From: Lachnospiraceae bacterium
GTDB taxonomy: Bacteria > Bacillota > Clostridia > Lachnospirales > Lachnospiraceae
Direction of reading: 5' to 3'
NCBI GenBank assembly: GCA_014804785.1
Contig: JAAUZD010000029.1
Span: 12,833 to 62,478 of the forward strand
Length of the DNA stretch: 49,646 nucleotides
Shown here one piece after another: positions 9,049-16,761 of this stretch (positions within the stretch are counted from its first letter, which is position 1; each line of letters starts with the position of its first letter). The notes beneath the pieces are model-generated. The model saw nothing but the letters and a program-made list of their open reading frames with translations. It had not been told where the DNA came from and did no database searches. Both the position numbers and the translations under genes were made by a program.

Positions 9049-9109
9049 TTCGAACTTTCCACACCGATATTCTGTTTGTTCCTTTCGTGGAATGCTCCAA
9101 CACCTTGTT

Positions 9110-9154
9110 GCTTGGGAAATGCAGATAATCCATGCGACTATCTGCATTCCAAGC
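9110..9154. terminator. Long hairpin between convergent genes
   Basis: GCTTGG plus AATGCAGATA (9110-9127, with a small bulge) pairs with TATCTGCATTCCAAGC (9139-9154) around an 11-nt loop. It lies between the convergent radical SAM and esterase genes. T-tracts are not immediate, though plus-strand TTTTTT occurs at 9175-9180, so termination is likely but not certain. Confidence 0.6.
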
Positions 9155-9181
9155 CCTGTCTGTTAATTGCTTACTTTTTTA

Positions 9182-10663
9182 TCAACTTTTCCAAAGAATG
9201 TTGTCAAATGAATATACAGCAAGTTCACGCCACAATGCCCATTGATGTCCGTAGTGCAAATCCGTATTAACCTCGAATTCTACGCCTGCCTGGGAAAGCC
9301 CCCAGATATAATCGTAACAACTTCCATAAGCAATGGTATCTTTGTATATCGGACCATAAACAATAGAATCATACATACCATAAGCTAAAAAGAGCCTTAC
9401 ATCATCCAACCCTTCCTTTGTATATTCAGGGTAGACATTGTTCCTTAAAGGAGCGCTGAGAGAAATATAGTAATCAAACTCATCTGTACAGTGGAAATAG
9501 CCATACATAACATTTGCCGCTCCCTGTGAAAGTCCACCCAGCGCACGCTTTGCCGGTTCTTCCGAAGCATTATATTTTTCTACCATATGAGGAAGGATAT
9601 TGTTCAATGCAAAATCCAAATTCGCTTCGCGGTCCCATCCTTCATCTGGATCAGGGAAGTCCTCGCCGTTAGGCGTAACGACAATTGTAGGTTCCATGCG
9701 TCCTTCCGCAATCATATTATCCAAAATGTTAATCAGACCATTGTTAAACCAGCTTCCCTCAAATCCGCCGCCACCATGATAGAATAGCAGGATAGGATAC
9801 GCCTCCTCGCGACTTGCATCAAAATTATATGGAAGATATACGCCATAAGATGTTTCCGTCCCATCCTCCGTAGTCACAGTTTCAAAAAATACAGTGCCAT
9901 TTTCACCATTTCGGGGTGCCTGTTCTTCAACACAAGTAGTGTTTGCTTGTTTTTCTGCATCATAAGGTACATATACGGAGGTCATATACTGTTCGTTTGT
10001 CAGGTCAGTTTCTGTATAGTCTGCCAAGTAGGGCACATTATTAGGATCGTATGCCAATACTGCATCCGTATAATCTTTCACGTCAGCACCATCTGCCCCT
10101 CCTACATAGAATCGATACCCCCATGTACCATTCGGGAGGGGTATGGTATAGCTCCAGACACCAGTTTCCTCATTTAATTCCATATCGGCAGTAGGCCAGC
10201 CATTACTTTGCCATACAGTATAGCCATCCTGCCATTCCTCTGGCGTTGCGTTCAGACTGGTAAACGCGGTAGCATGTTCAATGTCTGAAAACGCCCATTC
10301 ACCATAGATGCGTACACGAGCAGCATCGGGATCTTTATAACGGAAGGTAACATAATAACCAGTCGGCGATTCATCAGAAGGAATGACCGTTGTGACCTCC
10401 AAGGCATCAAACTCTTCCTGGGTCATTGCTCCACTGCCTGTCTCCTCTTTTGCTTCCTCTTCCTGTTCAGCCGGCTCTTCCTTGGCGATTTCCTTACTGC
10501 CTGCTTCTTCCTTTACTTCCGCTTGTTCCGTCTGCTCAACTGCGGTTGTCGGTGTATCTGCATTACTTTGATTATCTCCAGATGCTCCGCAGCCTGACAG
10601 CATGGATGTGCACATTGCTGCCGCCAATATAAACCCCAGCCACTTGTAATCCTTTCTTCTCAT
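9182..10663 (-). CDS. Secreted esterase lipoprotein (alpha/beta hydrolase, esterase D/Fes type)
   Basis: This 493-aa lipoprotein has a signal peptide ending in the lipobox LSGC (Cys25) and a Glu-rich linker to about residue 85. An N-terminal beta-sandwich of the esterase/CBM48 type (about 90-215, RVRIYGEWAFSD) comes next. The C-terminal esterase domain (about 255-490) shows the oxyanion loop HGGGG (296-300), nucleophile Ser379 in GGLSQG, an acid near Asp432 and His473 (or His470). The family includes feruloyl/acetyl-xylan esterases and siderophore esterases. It is divergent from a two-component system at 10936 that could control it. The carbohydrate substrate is inference. Confidence 0.88.
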   Translation of the reverse strand: MRRKDYKWLGFILAAAMCTSMLSGCGASGDNQSNADTPTTAVEQTEQAEVKEEAGSKEIAKEEPAEQEEEAKEETGSGAMTQEEFDALEVTTVIPSDESPTGYYVTFRYKDPDAARVRIYGEWAFSDIEHATAFTSLNATPEEWQDGYTVWQSNGWPTADMELNEETGVWSYTIPLPNGTWGYRFYVGGADGADVKDYTDAVLAYDPNNVPYLADYTETDLTNEQYMTSVYVPYDAEKQANTTCVEEQAPRNGENGTVFFETVTTEDGTETSYGVYLPYNFDASREEAYPILLFYHGGGGFEGSWFNNGLINILDNMIAEGRMEPTIVVTPNGEDFPDPDEGWDREANLDFALNNILPHMVEKYNASEEPAKRALGGLSQGAANVMYGYFHCTDEFDYYISLSAPLRNNVYPEYTKEGLDDVRLFLAYGMYDSIVYGPIYKDTIAYGSCYDYIWGLSQAGVEFEVNTDLHYGHQWALWRELAVYSFDNILWKS

Positions 10664-10744
10664 TTCTGTCTCCTTTCCTAAAACTGATTCGCATTAGCTT
10701 TCTATCAACTGTATACAGCATACCAATAGCTGCACTATTCAGCA

Positions 10745-10772
10745 ATTATAAATAAAAGTCGTTCAAAATCAA
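10745..10772 (-). promoter_or_regulatory. Promoter of the esterase gene
   Basis: On the minus strand TTGATT (10767-10772) and TATAAT (10745-10750) have a 16-bp spacer. Confidence 0.55.
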
Positions 10773-10870
10773 TTTTGCTGTTTGTCTATTTTATACAATA
10801 AATTTAGGTGTTTTTCCCCTTCGAGCAGTAAAATCATACACATTTTATTGGATTTTACAAATATTGTTTG

Positions 10871-10900
10871 TTGCGCTTGCAAATACCATAACGATATAAT
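10871..10900 (+). promoter_or_regulatory. Promoter of the two-component operon
   Basis: TTGCGC (10871-10876) and TATAAT (10895-10900) are 18 bp apart. They are followed by AGGAGGG at 10923-10929 and a GTG start at 10936. Confidence 0.6.
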
Positions 10901-10935
10901 AATAGTAGTTAAAGTATGAACTAGGAGGGCTTTGC

Positions 10936-12474
10936 GTGATAAAAGTACTACTGGCAGATGACAATAAAATGTCTTTACAATATTTTTCAGAACTAATCTG
11001 CTGGGAAGATTATGGGTATACACTTGTCTCCACATCAGTTGACGGTGAAAATGCATGGTATGATTTTCAAAAATTTATGCCCCACGTCGTGATTACCGAT
11101 ATTCAGATGCCCTTAATTTCCGGAATCGATTTGGCAAAAAAGATATTAAACTTAGCCCCAAATACAATCATACTTTTCCTATCCAGCTACAGTGAATTTC
11201 GATATGCGCGTAAAGCTGTTCAACTAAGGATTTATGATTATCTATTAAAGCATGAAACTACGAAGGAAGCTTTAATCCAGAAGTTGGAAGATATCAAAAT
11301 CTACTTAAATCAAGAGAAAACCAAGCAACATTTGCTGGCAAAAGAAGAAATTTCCTATCTGTTTCTCAGACCCAACGACCAAAATCCAGAAAAAAACGGT
11401 ATCGCTAGTTTTCTTCCCGAAAAGTATGACTGTTTTTTCTTAGATCAACAACATAATTTTCCCTTCCTGACTAAACGTATGGGAGAATATTTTGAGGATG
11501 AAGACATCCTCAGCGAAGAGATGACCATTGAGAACTGTTGCCGCAATTTTACTAACTTCGTGGCTCTTGTTCCGGTTTCTGCATATCAGTTTTTACTTGT
11601 GACAACACCCAATGAGAATCCCTTTGATTTTTGCTGCAAACTTCAACGCGTACTAAAGGATGCGACCTCCTGTGGGTTTTATATCGTAATTATTCAAAAA
11701 AAACAGCATATTCAGAAAAGTGCTGCTTATTTTGAGGAAATAAAGACATACCTTCCCCAGATTTACTTTTATCCCCCATCCACTATCATTGAAGGAACTT
11801 ACCTTACACCTTATCCTCCTCTCACATACCAGCCTGATTATATGAAACAGTACACGCCCATTAAGTCAGATATGCTTGCCAATATGGATCAGCTGTTTCA
11901 TAAAATGGTTGAAAAAAAGGATTATCTTTATTTTTGTTTTACGGCGGATGCGTGGCTGGAAATTCTCTTATCCTATGATCAGCGGATCGTACACCCTGTG
12001 TCTGGGCAAATAGTTTCTCTGTTTACGAAACAGGAAATCCAACACGGATGTGATGTCAATGAGATTTATCTCTGGATACGCAAAAAGTTTTCCAATCTGA
12101 TTGAGATTTTATCTTTATATAAGTTTTCAGAATTTTCACCGTTGATTCAGGAAGCCGTTTTTCTTATCAGCAAAAATTATGGAAATTATGATTTGAATGT
12201 GGACTGGATTGCAGAGAAATTGAAAATCAGCCCAAGCAATCTGAATATACAGTTTAAGCGCGAAACCGGTTTTACACCATGGAGAGTGATTGTAAACACT
12301 CGCCTTTCCCGCGCCTGTTCGTTGTTGGAAAATGGAAAAGACACGCTAAGTCAGATTTGCTTTAAGACCGGCTACAATTCTCTTTCCTATTTCTCTAAAT
12401 CTTTCAAAAAGGCATATGGCATATCGCCTCAGGAATACAGGAGGAGAATAATCCATGAAGCGGATAAAACCTGA
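10936..12474 (+). CDS. AraC-type (YesN-like) response regulator
   Basis: This 512-aa protein has a receiver domain at residues 1-120, with acidic pocket Asp8/Asp9, phospho-acceptor Asp55 in TDIQMP and the conserved Lys in YLLKHE. A variable middle of about 280 residues follows, then a C-terminal AraC helix-turn-helix pair (about 410-505, WIAEKLKISPSNLNIQFKRE and ICFKTGYNSLSYFSKSFKKA). The start is GTG, since AGGAGGG lies 7 nt upstream. It overlaps the kinase gene by 20 nt. Such YesN/YesM pairs usually sense extracellular sugars or peptides and switch on uptake or hydrolase genes, and the divergent esterase is the obvious candidate. Confidence 0.93.
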   Translation: MIKVLLADDNKMSLQYFSELICWEDYGYTLVSTSVDGENAWYDFQKFMPHVVITDIQMPLISGIDLAKKILNLAPNTIILFLSSYSEFRYARKAVQLRIYDYLLKHETTKEALIQKLEDIKIYLNQEKTKQHLLAKEEISYLFLRPNDQNPEKNGIASFLPEKYDCFFLDQQHNFPFLTKRMGEYFEDEDILSEEMTIENCCRNFTNFVALVPVSAYQFLLVTTPNENPFDFCCKLQRVLKDATSCGFYIVIIQKKQHIQKSAAYFEEIKTYLPQIYFYPPSTIIEGTYLTPYPPLTYQPDYMKQYTPIKSDMLANMDQLFHKMVEKKDYLYFCFTADAWLEILLSYDQRIVHPVSGQIVSLFTKQEIQHGCDVNEIYLWIRKKFSNLIEILSLYKFSEFSPLIQEAVFLISKNYGNYDLNVDWIAEKLKISPSNLNIQFKRETGFTPWRVIVNTRLSRACSLLENGKDTLSQICFKTGYNSLSYFSKSFKKAYGISPQEYRRRIIHEADKT

Positions 12475-14242
12475 TACCATTATTAAGAAAAGCAATTATC
12501 TGATACTTGGAGCCGGAATCATCATGATTGCAACGCTCCAACTTGTCATGCCCTTTATTTTTTACCAAATCATGGGGTCTTATATTGCTAATGATATCTC
12601 CAATATATTACGCGCAAGTACCATCAGCCAGAGCTATATCTGGCGCGGCAATGTCAATACTTATTCCCTTGACAGTGATGAAGAAGTTGCATCCGCACTG
12701 TATGCATATTATTATTCGGATGATTCTATGACCCGCGAAAAAATTAGGGAAAACATTCTAGCCAAGTTGGAAACACAGAGAATTGGTCAGCCCAGTCATC
12801 AAGTCGCTGGGGACGGAGCAATCATTTCCGTGTCTTATACCATGATCTACATGGAGAACGGGGAAAGCTTTTACAGGGATGAAGCTTCCGAAGTCGCAAA
12901 GGTCCTCCTTGACTCTGGCTGGCTTACCGAGATTTCTCCCGATTCAGAAATGATTTATTCTCCAGTGCTGGGAGACGATTCCATGCAGGTTATTTGCTTC
13001 GTCGTACCTTTTTTAGTTTATGACATTCAGTGCTATGGAATCCAAGTGATGGATTTCTCGTATATCCGCGTCCTTTTTCAGCAACTGGAAAACATTGGTA
13101 TTCACGATTTCTGTATTCTGCAGAATGATCGCATATTATATAAAAATACAGACTACACAATTGATTTTGAGGCTTATCCTGAATTTATGTTTGAACAGCC
13201 ACAATATGTGACGGCAATCCTGCGCCAGAAAAGTGGAATGGATTTTATGACTCTGGTTTCTTATGAAGGGGAAAATATGAAGATTGCGGCGCATGCCGAT
13301 CGGGATATCCTTCTAAAGCCGTACCAAAAGATTATTTTAATTATTGAAGGATTAATGTATGGAATCATTCTGCTCCTAGTGATACTGATCAGTCTTTTTC
13401 TCAGACAGCTTTTAAAGCGTCTGACCGTTTTAAATCAAAGAATCGAGCGTGTTACAACGGGAAATTACACTCCTCTTCCAGAAGATTATCATAACGATGA
13501 AATTGGCAGCCTGACCACGAACTTCAATGCCATGGTAGAAACTATACAGACTGATATTGATCGAAGAGTGTCACAGGAAAAGCGGGAATCACAAATGCAA
13601 TATTCTCTCCTCGTTTCCGCTATCGATCCACATTTTATTTACAATACTTTAAACACTATCACCTTTCTTGCCCACATGGGGAAAACAAAGGAGATTATAA
13701 AAGTCAATACAGCCATGATCGGTACCCTAAAGGACCGGCTCGCTATCAAAAACTGCAAAACATATGACACTATAAGGGCGGAAAAAGAGGTACTTGCCCA
13801 ATATATGTTGATTCAAAGTTATCTCTGCCACAATACGATTGATTATCAGTTTCAGGTAAGCACGGCAGATGAATCTCTTTTAGTGCCCAAAAATATTTTA
13901 CAGCCTTTGGTAGAAAACTCAATTAAGCATGGACTGCTTCCTCATAAAGATCCCGAAACACACCAAATCTTAAATGGCAAGATATGTGTTCATGTAAAAA
14001 GTGATAACCCTTTTTTAACCATCACCATAACAGACAATGGGATTGGAATTTCATCCCAAAAGGTCGAAAACTATTTTACTTCTCCTTTGCGGGAAATTAC
14101 TGAGACAGATGCTGAACATATCGGAATTTATAATATCCGAAAACGCCTCAGCTATCTTTATGGTGACAAATATACTTTAGAAGTCCTAAGTCCATTTGAA
14201 GGCGGATGCAGTATTTTGTTAAAGATTCCTGTCATTCTATAA
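12455..14242 (+). CDS. YesM-type sensor histidine kinase
   Basis: This 595-aa kinase has one membrane segment near 15-37, an extracytoplasmic sensor of about 250 residues and a second membrane segment near 292-316. A HAMP domain follows (about 317-370). The H-box DPHFIYNTLN carries His393. The ATPase domain has the N-box ENSIKHG (Asn488) and the G-box DNGIGI (527-532). These are hallmarks of the His_kinase/YesM family. The ATG has AGGAGGAG upstream inside the regulator gene. It should phosphorylate the regulator encoded just before it. Confidence 0.94.
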   Translation: MKRIKPDTIIKKSNYLILGAGIIMIATLQLVMPFIFYQIMGSYIANDISNILRASTISQSYIWRGNVNTYSLDSDEEVASALYAYYYSDDSMTREKIRENILAKLETQRIGQPSHQVAGDGAIISVSYTMIYMENGESFYRDEASEVAKVLLDSGWLTEISPDSEMIYSPVLGDDSMQVICFVVPFLVYDIQCYGIQVMDFSYIRVLFQQLENIGIHDFCILQNDRILYKNTDYTIDFEAYPEFMFEQPQYVTAILRQKSGMDFMTLVSYEGENMKIAAHADRDILLKPYQKIILIIEGLMYGIILLLVILISLFLRQLLKRLTVLNQRIERVTTGNYTPLPEDYHNDEIGSLTTNFNAMVETIQTDIDRRVSQEKRESQMQYSLLVSAIDPHFIYNTLNTITFLAHMGKTKEIIKVNTAMIGTLKDRLAIKNCKTYDTIRAEKEVLAQYMLIQSYLCHNTIDYQFQVSTADESLLVPKNILQPLVENSIKHGLLPHKDPETHQILNGKICVHVKSDNPFLTITITDNGIGISSQKVENYFTSPLREITETDAEHIGIYNIRKRLSYLYGDKYTLEVLSPFEGGCSILLKIPVIL

Positions 14243-14370
14243 TACTTATATGATTTTTCTGTATCTTCTGCAGCATATAATCGGTAAATATGTGTGCTTT
14301 TTCCTCCTCAATCTTCATCTCATTCCCAGACGCATAGCTTTCTAATGCATCTGAAATGAGCGGGTGGAAT
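14243..14370 (-). pseudogene. Unidentified 3' gene fragment fused to the type III toxin relic
   Basis: One minus-strand frame, from about 14380 down to a TGA just past the kinase gene, reads as a plausible helical C-terminus (LPSEFHPLISDALESY and EKAHIFTDYMLQKIQ). It lies one frame off the short toxin relic upstream and has no start of its own. I do not recognise the parent family. It looks like the surviving end of a gene left after a deletion that also removed most of the toxin. Confidence 0.4.
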
Positions 14371-14478
14371 TCAGAGGGGAGGTTTTGTATGCTTTTGCTC
14401 TATCTCCGGGTACTTTGCAGAAGGGTACCTTTGATAAAAATTCTCTGATAAAAATACAAAACGTTTTTCTTTTGCCAT
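14371..14478 (-). pseudogene. Truncated ToxN/AbiQ-like (type III) toxin, 35 codons
   Basis: The ATG at 14478 follows AATAGGAGAGAAA. The reading frame starts MAKEKRFVFLSENFYQ and continues with YPSAKYPEIEQK, then stops after 35 codons. This beginning matches my recollection of the CptN/ToxN-like type III toxins of clostridia, which continue with RPY and a long RNase fold to roughly 150-170 residues. The rest is missing, so the endoribonuclease must be dead. Upstream it keeps a hairpin terminator, two RNA repeats and a promoter, exactly in the order of a type III locus. The family assignment rests on a short sequence. Confidence 0.6.
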
Positions 14479-14495
14479 TTTCTCTCCTATTGAAA

Positions 14496-14519
14496 ACAAC
14501 TCCTGTTTCCAGGAGTTGT
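14496..14519 (-). terminator. Hairpin between antitoxin repeats and toxin relic
   Basis: On the minus strand ACAACTCCTG-GAAA-CAGGAGTTGT is a perfect 10-bp stem with a GNRA loop followed by TTTC. In type III loci a terminator at this position limits toxin expression relative to the antitoxin RNA. Confidence 0.8.
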
Positions 14520-14534
14520 CTTCTCATCGAGCAT

Positions 14535-14618
14535 TCCTTTTATTTTACTTGGTCACGCTCTATGACCAAATCTTCTGTTGAACTTTCTTTTTCCTCACGT
14601 TCTATGAGCTATTCTTCT
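14535..14618 (-). ncRNA. Two 42-nt repeats resembling a type III antitoxin RNA
   Basis: Repeat 1 (14618-14577) and repeat 2 (14576-14535) are imperfect copies in exact 42-nt register. Both begin AGAAGA and share TCATAGA followed by CGTGA. Each can form a small stem whose arms differ but still pair: CTCA/TGAG in repeat 1 and GGTCA/TGACC in repeat 2, around loops TAGAACG and TAGAGCG. That is compensatory variation. Type III antitoxins are tandem-repeat RNAs in this position. Confidence 0.6.
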
Positions 14619-14624
14619 AAAAAG

Positions 14625-14654
14625 AATATAATATAATTATATGCAGACAGTCAA
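14625..14654 (-). promoter_or_regulatory. Promoter of the repeat RNA
   Basis: On the minus strand TTGACT (14649-14654) and TATATT (14625-14630) are 18 bp apart. This places the start site at about the first base of repeat 1. Confidence 0.7.
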
Positions 14655-14773
14655 GATTTAACTCTCTTCCATGATGAAAAACATGAAAAAACAGCTCGAA
14701 AATAGCATGTTAAACTCCACCAAACTGATTACCTCTTGCTTTGCAAATGCCATACCATATGGTATTTCTTTAT

Positions 14774-15226
14774 TCATAATTTATACTGCATGAAATTCCC
14801 ATTCTTCTCAAAACCAAAATCCGTATAAAGCAGTACTCCCATATCCGAAGCGGTAATCTGAACTGTGCCGCAGCCATATTCTCTGGCTTCATTTACAACT
14901 CTGGATAGTAATTCTTTTGCAATCCCCTGTCTACGATAATCCTTGGACGTAAACATACTTGAAAGCAATCCCATCTTTCCGCTTGGGCACCCAAAATAAG
15001 GAGGCTTCTCAACAAATGCCATTCCGCTTGTTCCAACAATTTTGTCCCCATCAACAGCCAGCCACGAAATAAATGTACCATCCGCCATGTGGCGGTCATA
15101 ATAGTCCCTTAAAGCTGGTTTCAAATCAATATCTTCCTTTGCCCCTTCTTCTCGGAGCTGATTGATCCGCATATCGATAAAGATATCCAGTTCTTTTTCC
15201 GTTAATTTTTTATATTTTACTGCCAC
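14774..15226 (-). CDS. GNAT-family N-acetyltransferase
   Basis: This 150-aa single-domain GNAT has the acetyl-CoA loop DYRRQGIAKELL near residues 108-119 and the closing motif LLYTDFGFEKNGNF. The start is GTG, since GGAGG lies 8 nt upstream. It resembles the GNAT at 17691 (both share a PSGK-type beta hairpin and TDFGFE/EKYGFI ends), so the two may be paralogues. The TGA stop overlaps the ATG of a 39-codon ORF running to 14658 that I could not identify. The substrate is unknown. Confidence 0.9.
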   Translation of the reverse strand: MAVKYKKLTEKELDIFIDMRINQLREEGAKEDIDLKPALRDYYDRHMADGTFISWLAVDGDKIVGTSGMAFVEKPPYFGCPSGKMGLLSSMFTSKDYRRQGIAKELLSRVVNEAREYGCGTVQITASDMGVLLYTDFGFEKNGNFMQYKL

Positions 15227-15260
15227 AGCTAAAACCTCCAGTCATATTTTTCTACGTTTT

Positions 15261-16205
15261 CTATACATAATGTTGATATAACTCATGTACTTTATGCTTC
15301 ATTAATTGTATCAATTCTATTGGTTCAAGTATAGTTGCATTGTTTCCAAAAGGCAAGAAATATTCGGCAACCCATTCTAAAGTTGATTGGCGTATTTCCA
15401 TATCTATCATTCCCCCGCCTGTTGGAAGAGTCTTCAGTCCCCTTGCCAATAGATATTCAGTTTCACAACGTTTGACTCCTATATCAGTTAATTGGATTTT
15501 TATGTGGTAATCGTTTCCAATTTCCAGGGTTTCAAGATACGCCTGAATGGAAGAAGGAATTGAATATTTTTCTTTATGATATGGTTTTTCCTCTATAATC
15601 TCTTTGATTCGGTCAACGCGGAACTCCCTGATTTGATTTGCAGTTGTGCAGTATGCAGGGCAATACCAGAGCCCATTCATGGCATACAATCCAATAGGAA
15701 TAATTGTGCGCACGCTTTCTGAATGTGCTGACGAATACCGTATTGTGGCTGCAAGCTGACTGACAATAATATGAAACATTGATTTAAGCAGCGGAGAATC
15801 ACAATGTCTGTCCGGCGTCCAGAAAATAACCTTATTCTGTACTTGAGTGATACTGCTTTGTATATCTGTCGGCAGACAATTTAGAAATTTTTTTAATACA
15901 GAAATCGTCTCTTGTTCAAAAGGCAAATCATGATAAAACTGTAAAGCCTGACAAGCAAAAAACACGGCTTTGGCTTCATTCTCTGAAAAAACAATAGGTG
16001 GTAAAATCCGTTCCTTCAAAATATGATACCCACCTGCTGCCCCGACTTCGGAATAAAGAGGGAAACCTGCTTTCTCTAATTCCTGCAGGTCACGCAAAAT
16101 AGTTCTTTTTGACACAGAAAATTCATCCGCCAACTCTCCAACCGTAAAATGCCTTTTAGCATTTATCGTTATCATCATCTCAATAAGCCGCTCCGCCTTT
16201 GACAT
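15261..16205 (-). CDS. YafY-type WYL-domain transcriptional regulator
   Basis: This 314-aa regulator has a winged helix-turn-helix at residues 1-60 (FTVGELADEFSVSKRTILRDLQ) and a WYL domain in the middle, followed by the C-terminal extension of YafY proteins. GGAAG precedes the ATG. It is divergent from the DUF6194 gene at 16312, and the palindrome GTGACA-N5-TGTCAC between them is its probable site. WYL proteins bind nucleic acid or nucleotide ligands and regulate stress genes; the signal here is unknown. Confidence 0.9.
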   Translation of the reverse strand: MSKAERLIEMMITINAKRHFTVGELADEFSVSKRTILRDLQELEKAGFPLYSEVGAAGGYHILKERILPPIVFSENEAKAVFFACQALQFYHDLPFEQETISVLKKFLNCLPTDIQSSITQVQNKVIFWTPDRHCDSPLLKSMFHIIVSQLAATIRYSSAHSESVRTIIPIGLYAMNGLWYCPAYCTTANQIREFRVDRIKEIIEEKPYHKEKYSIPSSIQAYLETLEIGNDYHIKIQLTDIGVKRCETEYLLARGLKTLPTGGGMIDMEIRQSTLEWVAEYFLPFGNNATILEPIELIQLMKHKVHELYQHYV

Positions 16206-16226
16206 TTTATATCTTCCTTTCTAATA

Positions 16227-16257
16227 GTGACATGTTCTGTCACCATTTCATGATAAT
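16227..16257 (+). promoter_or_regulatory. Operator-promoter between the WYL regulator and DUF6194 gene
   Basis: GTGACATGTTCTGTCAC (16227-16243) is a 6-5-6 inverted repeat. The plus-strand promoter TGACAT (16228-16233) to GATAAT (16252-16257), with an 18-bp spacer, overlaps it. A regulator bound there would block or control the -35 region. Confidence 0.6.
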
Positions 16258-16311
16258 ATATACATGTTTCAGATGCAATACAGTTGTTGAAAACGAAAGG
16301 AAAGATACACT

Positions 16312-16761
16312 ATGACACCTAATGATATACTTTCATATTGTTTACGCACTCTCAAAGATGTCGCGTTAGTCGAAAGTTGGGGAGAACAAGGAATTTTTTA
16401 TAATCCGGACCATGTATTAAAGCGTGGAGTATACGTTTTGACAATCAAGGAAAAAGACGGCGCTAATGACAAGGGTTCTATGCTAAACCGTGACAACGTA
16501 TATCGTGTCAATGTTGGAATAAGGAAATCAACATTCATTAAGCGGTTTGGATATATTCCCCAACGTCCCCCTGCCGGAGAAATTGTAAAAATGGATTTTG
16601 ATTTTACTTCTTTAGACACAATCCTCCCTCATCCCGTTTATGCGTGGATGGGTTGGATATGTGTACTAAATCCCTCTGCTCAAACCTTTGAAGAATGTAA
16701 ATTGTTAATACGGGAATCCTATGAATTTGCTAAAGAGAAGTTTAACAAAAAATTGCACTAA
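16312..16761 (+). CDS. DUF6194-like protein
   Basis: This 149-aa soluble protein contains WGEQGIFYNP, TIKEKDGANDKGS, YRVNVGI and a conserved HPVYAWMGWICVLNPS stretch. I recognise this pattern as the DUF6194 family, often found beside YafY regulators. The YjbR/MmcQ-like DNA-binding fold is a possible relation. AAAGGAAAG precedes the ATG. Its product is probably the main target of the divergent WYL regulator. No biochemical role is established to my knowledge. Confidence 0.7.
   Translation: MTPNDILSYCLRTLKDVALVESWGEQGIFYNPDHVLKRGVYVLTIKEKDGANDKGSMLNRDNVYRVNVGIRKSTFIKRFGYIPQRPPAGEIVKMDFDFTSLDTILPHPVYAWMGWICVLNPSAQTFEECKLLIRESYEFAKEKFNKKLH

Noticed and set aside
14752-14765. Palindrome ATACCATATGGTAT near the end of a GNAT gene
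   Set aside because: It is only 14 bp, AT-rich, and lies in a short unidentified frame away from any promoter, so chance is likely.
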